This document shows, in pieces, positions 38,701 to 49,479 of a stretch of 64,000 nt of DNA; the first letter of the stretch is position 1, and each line of letters begins with the position of its first letter. The notes below the pieces were generated by a model. That model was given only the letters and a program-made list of their open reading frames with translations, did no database searches and was not told the DNA's origin. The translations under genes and the position numbers were made by a program. This DNA comes from Mansonella perstans. Taxonomy: Eukaryota; Nematoda; Chromadorea; Rhabditida; Onchocercidae. Location: contig JBAMDO010000576.1 in assembly GCA_037074765.1 (NCBI GenBank), forward strand, positions 620,001 through 684,000, read 5' to 3'.

Positions 38701-40530
38701 TGTCATTAACCTGAAGAACACTGGAGCTAAAGTCAAATAATTTTTGGGATTTTTCCGTGCCAGCTCACAAATAACATTCACTGCAGCACTTTGTACACCT
38801 GAAAATGATTAGTAATACGTGAGATAAAAGCACTGTTCCTCGGAGTACATTAAAATGAGAAAACTAACTAAAATACCTGGATCCGAGTCTTCTAACTTCT
38901 CCTTCAGCCGTGGAAAAGTAGGTCTTAGAGAATCTGGATATTTTAGGAAAATTTTATACAGTAACAGTACACATCTTTTTCGTACATATGGTCGACTAGA
39001 ACAGAGCTGAAACAAACAATAGTTTAAAAATTCCACTTTATATTGCCACGATGATCCAGTTCCAATCTTAATTTCACCAGACCACACTGTTCCAAAATTC
39101 GTAAAAACAACCTCCAAAATTCACAAAGCTTGTCTCATTTCTTAAATTTAAAGTATAACAGTTCCTAAAAATCTTTCCCAACTGTTGAAAATGTTAACAT
39201 ACAAGATTCACAACATCATTAGCCAGATCTCGCGCTAAATCAAGCGTAACAAAGCAAGAAAATGCTCCCAGTGCTACACCCGTCTCGTACATCATAGCAC
39301 TATGGAAATCTTTTCGTATTAAATTGGTAGCCAACGTCAAAACATCGGTACCATCATGAAAGCATTGTGACGCTGCCATGTAACTGGAAAAAAAAAATAA
39401 AAGTTCTCAAATGAATGACTGTGATCTGGTCGTATACGAATCGCAGAGGACTTGTAGCAGGAATAACAGTCAAACTGAACAAAATTGAAGAAAGAACAAA
39501 TTTCAAATAATTGCTCAAACAAGTGTTAATGTTGTAATTTTGTTTTAGTTTCGACAACAAATTGGCTTAATACAAAACAAAACAAACTTTAAATTTCGAA
39601 ATACAAATTAAAATATCCAACAAGGTTCTGTTCGTAAAATCCTTTCAAATATTGAATTTCGGAATAAAAACCTTTGTACCATAAATGTCAAAATACCACT
39701 TATTGTTGAGATTACTACTCTCCTCCAATTTTTTTTCAAAATCCTAAAAAGTGGTAAAAATTACCCAATTCGCTTCTCGGTAAATTTTGTTGATGCCATC
39801 ACTTCAATAATATTGAATGATGCCCATGATATATCATATCCCATCATTTGCAACTGAAATTTCTTACTGAGTTCAATAACTCGTTCCAACAACTAGAAGA
39901 AAATGGTAAATATCATTTCGTTATGATAATCAACCAACATAGGCTGTCTACTTATAATGTATAAATATAATGATCAGTAACTAGACGTCGGAGAAGGATT
40001 TTTTGTACAATCGTTAAATAATTCATTCATTTGCTTCTATATTAATATCCTGATGGCTTACAATTCAGCAATGATATATTACTGAAATATTTTTCTCTTC
40101 CAAATTGTTCTTCGGATTCTGTTTTTCCCTATTCGCCTATAGAATTTGTCCTACTTTTGTAAAATTTCTTTCTGCATGATCAACACCAAAATACACGTAT
40201 TGAAATGCGTAAAAACATACATAAACAAGTTTTTCGATTGCATTCGCCTTGATAAAAATAGAATCCTGTCGGAGTTCCATCTTAATTTCATTAATACATG
40301 CTGCGATATATCGGGTCTAAATATACAGTATAATTGCAAATGGCATGAGCTGTAATTCTATCAGGTTTATTTTTACTACTTCATAAATGAACTATTATCA
40401 TTTATCGTACTAAAAAATGATAGCTAACATTAACCTCATTATCCTTGTTGTTTCGAATCCCACGAATTAAGTCTGTCAGAGTTTTATCAAAAAAACGATC
40501 CAAATTACTGCGCACTTTGCGCAATGCCAT
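29765..40530 (-). CDS. apd-3: AP-3 complex subunit delta
   Basis: Twenty-nine exons encode 1253 residues: 40530-40435, 40316-40221, 39853-39765, 39383-39203, 39006-38877, 38798-38659, 38498-38425, 38316-38267, 37961-37909, 37707-37538, 37112-36939, 36537-36468, 36120-35954, 35763-35532, 35331-35186, 35075-34859, 34472-34316, 34219-34065, 33819-33748, 33591-33344, 33247-33109, 32916-32842, 32732-32562, 32146-31991, 31483-31361, 31212-31127, 30828-30707, 30301-30219, 29854-29765. The adaptin trunk aligns almost residue for residue with human AP3D1 (FPRLKEKLEDSDPG, LIEDSDQNLKYLGLLAMGKI, LDDKDESIRLRALDLLYGMV). The Lys/Glu/Ser-rich hinge (exons 16-22) and the ear, ending GKIQIDGRCSD, follow. The delta subunit pairs with the AP-3 sigma and beta/mu arms and sorts cargo from endosomes to lysosome-related organelles. 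Every exon phase closes. TTTCAG lies 12 nt upstream of the ATG, a likely trans-splice site. The hinge is long and poorly conserved, as usual. Introns 10 and 11 carry a duplicated repeat. Confidence 0.96.
31556..31775. repeat. Inverted repeat with ~180-bp loop
   Basis: In AP-3 delta intron 24, TTTTTTGCCTACATTT on the left is matched by its reverse complement AAATGTAGGCAAAAAA on the right. It resembles the ends of a small non-autonomous DNA element, but no target-site duplication is clear. Confidence 0.45.
32302..32370. repeat. Perfect-stem foldback around a poly-T loop
   Basis: In AP-3 delta intron 23, an arm containing CATGAATAGTAACTGTTT is followed by a T-rich loop of about 20 bases and the near-exact complement AAACAATTACTATTCATG (one mismatch); weaker pairing continues outwards. 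A small hairpin or MITE-like remnant. Confidence 0.7.
36241..36413. repeat. Interspersed repeat, copy 1
   Basis: About 173 bp in AP-3 delta intron 11, from CTGTAGTTACTAGTCCAA to ACTTGGAAGAAAT. It matches the sequence at 37229-37401 in the same orientation over its full length with scattered substitutions and short indels. The shared core includes ATCGATCAT and GGTCAAGATTTTT. A run of 17 A stands about 15 bp before it (36209-36225). No coding potential seen. Confidence 0.8.
37229..37401. repeat. Interspersed repeat, copy 2
   Basis: Direct-repeat partner of 36241-36413, in AP-3 delta intron 10, from CTGCAGTTCTAGTCCAAC to ATTTGGAGAAAAT. The two copies bracket exon 11 (37112-36939). Confidence 0.8.
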
Positions 40531-41219
40531 CGTTTCACGTGGCTGAAATATACGTGCAATTTATCCATTTCTCTATCAAAGAATCCTTCGCTAGATTTAA
40601 ATATTTCTAAAATTTTTCTTACGTAATAAATCCACCTGTACGACAGAAAATCAATGCTTCTGATAGAAATCATGTCATTCTAACATTGTACAGAAGAGCG
40701 AATTCAAAAAGTTTAATTCAGAGAATACTACGTGTACCAAACCTTCTTTCCACGTAACATACTTCTCTATTTCCACAATTCTACTAAAACTCAAACCTTT
40801 CCTTTCCTGTCATTGATTGTTTTCAAAAACAATTGCTAATTTCATATAGCATTTTGGGATTTCTGTTTTCACACGTTGAAACACGTCAGGAAAGTGGTAT
40901 TCTCCGGCAGATGTCATGTTGTTCTTTCTGAATAATACATATGTTAAGATCCGGCTAAAGTTTTTAAAATGCAGAAGTAAACAATATAGGCGTGTTTCGT
41001 GTTTCCTGAAACGGTGACGTACGATGCGAAGTTGTGTCACCATTGACGTCTTGCGCGAACTGTTTTGGATTCATAATGAAATACGAACACTTTAAGTAAT
41101 TTAAAGCGACGTGTTTTGAGTGTTTTTATTATAAGAACTTTTGTGAAATGTTAAAATTTCAAGCGATAAATATAAAATAATTTTACTCTAATTTATGCTT
41201 ATCAGAAGACTTTTCAGGA
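40531..41219. promoter_or_regulatory. Divergent promoter region, AP-3 delta / SHQ1
   Basis: 689 bp separates the two start codons, which face away from each other. Each ATG is closely preceded by a splice acceptor (TTTCAG before AP-3 delta, TTTTCAG before SHQ1). The gap therefore holds both outrons and very likely both promoters. No specific factor site is recognised. A 77-codon minus ORF inside it (40810-41043) shows no family signature. Confidence 0.5.
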
Positions 41220-43849
41220 ATGTTAACGCCTGTATTCCACATAGATCAAACACCAGAACATATTATCATCGAGATTCATGCACCTTATGCCAATGTAAAG
41301 GATACCGAAGCTGAGTATTGCGATCTGCAATTCTTTTTCACTTCGAAACCATATTTCTTAAAGTTATATTTGCCTGGTGAATTAGCTGAAGAAGATATCA
41401 CGGGTACATATGATTATGATAAAGGTAAGTGAATATTTGAATTAAAAAGTTAGGCATGATTAGATGATTTTAATTATTAATGATTTTGATTATTAATATT
41501 AATTTTGAAATGATTTTAATTATTGATTTAAATGACTTTAATTATTAATAGTTTGGAAATTAAGTAAAGATAGATTTTAGCATGATTGTAATTAGTTATG
41601 AATTTTCTGTCTCATTGATTATTTTCAGATTTTCTCTCTCTGTCTTTGAAAATCTCATTTAGAAAATTGCAATTTCTTTGTGTGAATGTTGCATACAATC
41701 TCAAATAGGTTTTATTTTTCAGATTGAATACATCCGTGTATACCTATTCTTTACATGCATTACATAATTTTTAATTGAGAGCAAATATTCTTTTTAAATT
41801 AAGCATCAAATGTTTTGTCTTTCTTCATGTCAAAATCTTCCTATAAAGATTATAGTTTCCTGAATAATAATGATTCGCCAATCTATGTTTTGCATTGATC
41901 AAATTCATCTTTCTTTATTTCTTTGCCGTGACATTTGATTATTCAGGATCGTTTACATTCAAAGCTCTGAAAAAAAATATTGGCGAATTCTTTCCAAATT
42001 TGGATTTAGTGAATCAGTTACTAAAACCATCAGACATTCATGCAAAACGATTAGTGGAAGAAATTGGCGAAAATGATGGTATTATTTGGTGTATTCTCGC
42101 ATTTTCAATTTTACCAGTTTTTTATGAATGATACTAAGATGCATTCATTTTATGATTTCATCCTAAATTTTTATCCATTTCATGCATCTGGTTGAATTTG
42201 ACTGAAATGCATGACGAAATTCGTACCGAATTTTTTTCAGATATTTTGGCTGATTTCTCATATGAACCACAAAATTCCCAAACATCAGATGACAGCATCG
42301 TTGACGACTTTATGGACGAGGAATGTAAGCTCTATGGTTATGGTTTTGCTTGCAGTCGTTGCGGTATTCTTGGGAAGTTTAGTGCTGATATCGGTAATCT
42401 ATTGGATTTGAAAGATCCTGAAGGCTCATTGATTGACAATAGATTTATGGATTGTTTGAGACATGATCAACTGAAATTCAATGCCGAGCATTACATGTAT
42501 GTTTTGTATGTGTAAAATTTAAATTAAGAGTTGACATTTTTTTGAAGTCAGCAGTTTTATTTTTTCGAACAATATTTCATGCTTGTCTATCAATTTACAC
42601 ATCGCCAGTGAGTACTTTTTCAGTGCCGACCTATTTGAAAAGAATTCTTTGCTGGATGAATGTTTACAATTTCAATTTCCTGAAACAACATTTGATTTGT
42701 CTTTCAAGAGTCGTGATCGTTTGAAGGATCTGCCCAAAAGACAATTTCCAAAGTATTCATTGGATTTAGAAAAAACAATTGCTTTGTCTCTAATTGATAT
42801 TGTTTTCGCTTATTTATATGATATGAGGATAACATGCGGCGAGCATTCCTCTGAATCTGGTTTGTTTTGATTCATTTCATTTTAATTAGATGTATTCAAA
42901 AATAGACTTTACATTAATTCATTGAATGCACAATCAAAAAAATCTCTATTATGGTAAAGAAAAAGTACGCATGTGTAATGCACTTTATTTAATGTTTTTA
43001 TATCAATCAATTGTTACCTGCCTGATTCAAAAGTCCCATAACAGTTGCTTTTATACTGAAGTATATAAGATCTAACCATTTTTTTTTCATTTTAATTATA
43101 AAGTTCACATTAGCCTTTGAATTTGTTTCGTTTATTCTACTCAAAGTGGATCATTATCTTTCACGAAGAACTGATTCAATAGTCTTTCGTTCTTTTTATT
43201 TCAGGTTGGACGATTGCAAAATTGAGTCCCACTCTCAGTTATCTGGTGAGATGGGGGACAATAAAGGAATCTGTAATAGGTGCTGTTAGAAGATCTTTGT
43301 GTTTCCCGCTTTACCGCAATTGGGATTTATCTATGAAAGTTTTAGACGATTTGAAATTTCTTCTCGACAAAGGTAAATTTAGGAATTTTATTTTTCTTCG
43401 AACTTGAAAAATTTAAATTTATGTTTTAACTAATAGTTCTTGGGCGTCACATCTCTCCTGTGTTGATATAATATTAAAACCCATTTTAATGTTGATATTT
43501 TAATTTCTCTTAAAATGACTGCTGAAATTTAAAAAAATACTTTGGGTTTTTTGTTTTAGGTAGGGTGTCGTTGCTACAATGTCTGGTCGATGTACATACA
43601 GTTTTATCAACAAGTGGCGATTATCGTTATCTATTTAATGATTTATTTGTAACTGATTATTGTTTATGGATTCAATATGTATCGGATGACATTCTTTCAT
43701 GGTTGCAGTGCGAATTGAACCGCTTAATTTTGAGGAAAAGTGATGTCCAATTAGACCTGGAAGAAGTGGAGCTGGAAGCAAAGATACGGACTTTACAAAT
43801 AGATGCTAGAAATTTGGATCCTGAGGACTCAGATGATGATTCTTCATAG
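41220..43849 (+). CDS. SHQ1: SHQ1, H/ACA snoRNP assembly chaperone
   Basis: Six exons (41220-41424, 41947-42078, 42241-42496, 42609-42859, 43205-43372, 43560-43849) encode 433 residues. The N-terminal CS/p23-like domain begins MLTPVFHIDQTPEHIIIEIH and carries the conserved KPYFLKLYLPGEL; DYDKGSFTFKALKKNIGEFF closes it. The Shq1 domain follows, with IALSLIDIVFAYLYDMRIT, then KLSPTLSYLVRW and SLCFPLYRNWDLSMKVLDDL, all matching human SHQ1. SHQ1 binds newly made dyskerin (NAP57/Cbf5) as an RNA mimic before it enters H/ACA snoRNPs or telomerase. The C-terminal tail is short and acidic (PEDSDDDSS); the long serine-rich vertebrate tail is absent. A CxxC (CSRC) in the linker has no obvious partner. 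The ATG lies two bases after TTTTCAG, a very likely trans-splice site. Confidence 0.95.
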
Positions 43850-43861
43850 GATAATATTCAT

Positions 43862-43867
43862 AATAAA
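43862..43867 (+). terminator. Poly(A) signal of SHQ1
   Basis: AATAAA only 13 nt after the stop codon, implying a very short 3' UTR if used. Confidence 0.45.
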
Positions 43868-45219
43868 AATCAAATTAGAGGCAGTTATACATACTTATTA
43901 CTTTGATATTCACTTAGAAACAGCTGACAACGAAGCAACTGCATTCTTCTGGAATGTTTTATATGTTAGATGACTGATAAGCATGGCTTATCAGATGTCA
44001 TTAATTATGCTATGCTGAGGGCCTGGTACGACCACATGCTGTAGCGCTTGGTCTTAAATTTAAATAACGCAGTCCTCGTTCGCTGTCTCTTCTTTAACAA
44101 TGACTCTATGTAGGAAAAAACTAAGTTTAAAAAACTAAATAAGTATATGTATATAGAAATATACTTATTATAAATAGAACAGTGGAATGAGAAGTTGATT
44201 AACTGGTAAGTGTTTCATTATTGGAATATGCTTCTTATCACACTTTTATGTTGAATGTGTAAAATTTCTGAAAAAGCTGATAATAAATGGCTTAAGATCA
44301 GTTTCATGAAGTATATTGCGAAGTATTAATGTCGAAATATTTACTATTCACTGAATCAAATGATTAGGTGCATGAAAATTTGATTAACAGTTAAATGATG
44401 TCAGCAATTTGATAATCAGAATAAATCTGCAGCGGGTTTATTGCATATTTTAAGGTCAGAGGGCATAACAAAATATCCAGGTGTTTGTTTCTTTGCAGTT
44501 GCAAAATAGGATGTTAGTAATTTCTGATCATTTCATTCATATTTAATTTCTGAGCGCTATAATTATCAATCACTTTCATTATTTAACATTTAGTGAAAAT
44601 GAGCAATGATTTAGTGAGGATATAAAATGGTTATGCTTATTGATCGTTTTTCAAAATGAGAAAGTTTTCCTGCAAAATGAGATTGCAATTATTGTTCTTC
44701 AGCAGGAAACTACCATTCCATTCCTTACTTCCTGAAATTAAAATGCTATGCAACCTGCCACTCTCATAAAATTTTTTACATAAACGTCTCATATGATGAC
44801 ATGGGGAGCTATACTTTGCTAGATTTTACAACAGTTTTTCTTTCTGCGAAATATTCAGATTTATTGATGAATTGAGTTGGGAGTAAACTGATTTAAAATT
44901 ATTTAAAATTTTTATTAGAGACTTTTTTTTTACCTAATTTAAAATTTTTGTTTTGCCATAGTTAGAGACTTTTTTTTCTCGGTGTTACCCTTTAAGAGTG
45001 TTTATGGAACAAAGAAAAATTATAATTGTCAAATTAAATCATATCAGTTAGTGATAATATCTGAAGTCTTTAAGTTCTGGATTTATTTTTGTACGGTTTT
45101 CCAATACTCATTTGCAGTTCAGGTGTGCAGCTATTAGTTTTCTCAATCAGGATTACTAATCGTTATTATTTCGTTTATTGTACTCGTTGCTTTGGGAAAT
45201 ATTAACAAAATTAACTTCA
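43868..45219. other. Intergenic, SHQ1 to QDPR
   Basis: About 1.35 kb, AT-rich, without supported coding sequence. It should contain the QDPR promoter and possibly a trans-splice acceptor (CAG sites near 45113-45128). Confidence 0.5.
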
Positions 45220-46908
45220 ATGTCAAGAAGTTGTGTTGCTATTTATGGTGGTCGAGGAGGGCTTGGTTCAGCTATAGTTGATTATTTCAAAAGTAGAAAC
45301 TTTGTAAGTTTTCTACTTTAGACAATTTTATTATAAGATCGAAAATTCATCGGATACATGAGAACTATGCAATGTTTATTATATATTGCGTGTATCGAAT
45401 AGTGTAATTGGAACTGACAAAGTTTCGTTAATATCTAATTGCAAGAAGCATATTGAAACGAATTAAATTTTAATAAATTTAAATTTTTACAGTGGACATT
45501 GAACATAGATCTTTTGAAGAATGAAATGGCTAATGCAAATATTGTAGTAAATAAGGATGCATCATGGACCGAACAGGAAAGCTTGATTCTCAACTCGTAT
45601 GTCTTAGCTATACTTATTCATTTGGAATTTCAGAAAAGAATCTTGCATCTTTTACAAGTTTTTTTTTTTCACTATTTTTCTTTGTTTAGTTGAACTGAAT
45701 ATGAAATTTATGAAGAAAGTGAAAAAAAGTATGCGAGAAAATAAGTTTGATTAGTAGAAGTAATCCTCTGTTCTTTTGTTGCAATTTTTGTAAGACATTT
45801 TGATACTATCAGTATTGATATTTACAAAATATAAAGTTGATTTAGTATCGGTGAAATAATGAATGGCGAACGTCTAGATGCAATACTATGTGTAGCAGGT
45901 GGTTGGGCTGGTGGTAATGCTAACAGTGAAAATATGGTTAAAAATTCAGAAATTTTATGGAAGCAGAATGTTTGGACATCAATTATATCTGCTCGCATTG
46001 CTGCATTATATATGAAAAATGGCGGTCTTCTTCAATTTACGGGTGCTGCCTCAGTGAGTATTATTCCTTTGTTCTGTATTCGTTTTCCTTATAGAAGAGG
46101 AAAAATTTTCTATCAGTACGATGGTCGAGTACTATTTGGCAATGAATAAAGTATTTCAAGACTTAGGCTCTTAAATGAAACGGATTCATGAGATTAACTG
46201 AATTTTAGCTCGAACTAGATTGTAGTATGTTGTCCAATTTCATCATATTTAATTTTGAATTCGGACTTCATATTTATAGGTGTTCAAAGATACATCACAA
46301 ATGTTGGGATATGGAATGGTAAAAGCAGCAATACATCAGCTGACCAGAAGTCTTGCCGCCAAAAATTCTGGAATGCCTGATAAATCCACCGTTGTTGCTC
46401 TTTTGCCAACAATGCTAGATACTGTACAGAATCGTAAATGGATGCCAAAAGCGAATACTGATTCGTAAATTTTTAAAGATGATTATGTCATTTAGAAATA
46501 ATTTATATTCTTCAACTGTAATCAACCGTAAGTTTCTGAAGTAGTAATTCGAGGCAGAAGTATATTAAGATTCATCAAAACTGGAACAACTGTATAGCAC
46601 ATATTGTGTTTTAGCTTTAGGAAATGAATAATAGTTAAAAGCAAGAGGAAGTAGTTGTGAAGTGGCATTGAAGTTCCTTCACCAAGCCCAGCTATTGTTA
46701 ATTTCTGCAGCTTAAGTTTTTCAATTACAAAGTTGAATTTGCCGGAATCAAAACCTAAATTAGTTGCAAATGTTCCAGATGGACGTCACTCAATTATATA
46801 GCGGAACTACTGTATGAATGGACTTTAGATCCATCATCGCGACCTGCAAGCGGTTCACTAGTCGAAATAATTACACAGAACAAGCAAAATGAATTGAAGA
46901 TACATTGA
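45220..46908 (+). CDS. QDPR: Dihydropteridine reductase
   Basis: Five exons (45220-45303, 45493-45596, 45846-46053, 46280-46464, 46779-46908) encode 236 residues, close to the human length of 244. This short-chain dehydrogenase uses NADH to reduce quinonoid dihydrobiopterin, restoring tetrahydrobiopterin for the aromatic amino-acid hydroxylases that supply cuticle tyrosine chemistry, serotonin and dopamine. Visible features: Rossmann glycine loop YGGRGGLGS (9-17), LCVAGGWAGGNANSENM, WKQNVWTSIISAR, and the catalytic YxxxK in GYGMVKAAIHQL (Tyr143, Lys147), then LAAKNSGMP. Exon 4 runs to a stop if unspliced (NTDS-stop). A GTAAAT donor at 46465 joins it in phase to the last exon, which restores the family C terminus (SWTSLNYIAELLYEW ... 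RPASGSLVEIIT). Confidence 0.95.
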
Positions 46909-49479
46909 TCTAGCACGAAGCACTGAATTATATAAGTCTTATTTCGAGTTTATATCCATGCATTTCTTTTTTCACTTTAAAAAAATTGTATTTTTTATCG
47001 TTCGTAATTTTTTTATTTGTTCAAGATCGCTTGTTGTATAATATCTTTTTACTCCACGTATTTTTCGACAATATGTCGAAAATATCGTTAACAAGCAAGT
47101 AAGTTTCGACTATATTTGGATGATCTCTTCACTTATATAATCTTTAATGAATATAATGGATGACAGTGATATAAAACTAAACAAGCTAGTAGTAACGATC
47201 TTATCAATGCATGTTTCTTGTTCAAATCTTTTTAGGCTGAGTATTTTTTATCTTATTTTTTCTACCTCAAAAAAAAAGACAGAGATGCGGTTTCTTTCTG
47301 TACCTGCAAATTAAAAGTCGGGGTGTCAGAAAAAAATATCTAAAAGAATTGATAAATGTTAAATCACATTTGTTATTGTTCCTAGAATTCAAATCATCTG
47401 CTTAAAAGTCTCCAGGCTTTCCAGTTTTCTGGTTGAGGATGAAATTTATTTATTCTTGTATGGTTGTAATCAGTGTGCAATTTGGGCAAGTTTTTAACTG
47501 AGTATATTTTCTTTTTTTTTTTTCGATACTCATTTAAAGATAAAAGAAATTTTTTCGGCAGCTGTTTGACATTATAAGTTTCCTTCAATTTTTTTTTACT
47601 TCCAAGTTTAACTGTTAAGTATTATCTGAAATGATGATACGTGATTAAAGAAATTTCTAAATCAAATGACAAATTCAAACGATAAAATAATTCTTTACAT
47701 ATTAGAAAGTAACAATCAATAAATTTTTTGATATTACCAAGTGAATTGTCTACTTACCAAATAGTAAAGATAGAAGTTTAATGCAGTATTGCAGAATTTG
47801 TTAAAAGAAGAGAATAATTATCTTATCAGGGTATTATCTCACCTTTGGAAGATTATCTCATCAGTGTATCTGCTATCCAATATCCATTGATCAAGTAGAT
47901 GTGATTGTCACCTGGGAAAACTAAATGTATGAAAACTTCATTTAATATTTTTCATCACATCAATAAATAGGATAGAAAAAAATAGCAGCAATTTCTCGAA
48001 TCGAACATTCTTCCTCATACTCATCCACGGATTTTTGTGGAAGTAAAAAGTGAATATCTATTGAGTAACATGCATAATGATTGTTGTCAAATGGTACTAT
48101 CCATAATTAAAAAATAATCCGTACAAAATATCAAAAGCATGATTACAATCCTAAATAGCATTATGTTAGCATTGAAACATTGTGCTGCTTACTTTTAACT
48201 TTATTTAGTATCTTAAAAATTTCGAATTCCAAATTTTTCGACAAGGACTAACTTGTAGAAAGTTAGAGATATAGAATCCATTGTTTGAAAATTTTTTCAG
48301 ACTAGTTTTTATTTAGCCAGCATAATAATACCTAAGCACAATGACATTTGCTAATAAATTGTCAGTTAAACTAGTTTACAAACTAAATGAAAAAAGTGGT
48401 TCTTTTGAAAATTGGAAATAAAATTTATCGTTTATTTATGTTTCTCTTTCTCTTTCGAATTTGGCTAATTATTCGAAAAGTTTTGATTGTACATATATTC
48501 GTCTTCTATCTCTATCTATTTCAACAAAAGCGAAATTTCCATAACGACCATACTGACCATAACAACAGTGACATTTCTCAACGATCATATTTATTGTTTC
48601 TTATGATTATGCCTATAGTGATATTCGTAGTATGGTTATCATTATCATTATTATCATTTACGTATAAATCAAACTTGCAGTGGGTAAATTCTCTGAAAGA
48701 ATTCTAAAATACTGATAAATGTATTATCCAACTTTTGCAAATATAAACGATTTAATAATGTTCTTAGAGCATATGAATGCAGAAATTTCAATCAAGAGTA
48801 TTTGCATAACTAAAACATTCGAGTTGCATCGACCATCCAATCATGGTTACGCACATTATTGTATTGTAACGTAGACATATTAAAGCATTTTTGGTCTGTA
48901 TTTGCAGTTCAGATTCGCGGTATGTCCATTGTTTAGGATTATTGAGCAGGTAGGTCATTGAACGTGAGTTCTTAAACGATGGTCATGATATTATTATTGG
49001 AACAGAAAGATTGAAATGAAGTCATTTTGCATTATGCATATTATAAGAATATTGGAATAGTTAGGATATTAAATGGTGAATAACAACATCTATAAAATTA
49101 CAGGTTATTGTAATACAATTTCAGGTTGCATTTGACATTTAGTTGTAAGTTTATTGATAGTTAGCTTAGCATTAAGTTTATTTGGACATTAACAAAGTTG
49201 ATAAGAATGTCTTAATTAAAATGAAAGTCACGTGTACTTACGCGAACTCCATTTTCTGCTGGCATTGCATAAATATGACTGTTTGACATGGAATATTTAC
49301 ATTTGGAATTTGTTTCTTTATTTGAACTTTATTCTTAATGATTTTAAAATAGGTCACGAATGATTAATTTCTATATCACTTGATTTATTTGTTTATTTTT
49401 TTTGTTTTATGAACATTTATTATGCTAATTTTTTAGGATATTTTAATTCATTTACGAAATATCACGTGTTCACTAAGTA
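46909..49479. other. Intergenic, QDPR to tcer-1
   Basis: About 2.6 kb. A 106-codon + frame at 48387-48707 is rich in Phe, Leu and Ile and looks like AT-bias noise. No RNA gene or repeat family is recognised. The right end holds a TTTTTTAG acceptor at 49429-49436, 43 nt before the tcer-1 start. Confidence 0.5.

Noticed and set aside
48387..48707. 106-codon + ORF with two hydrophobic stretches
   Set aside because: Composition is Phe/Leu/Ile bias of AT-rich DNA, with no splice or family support.
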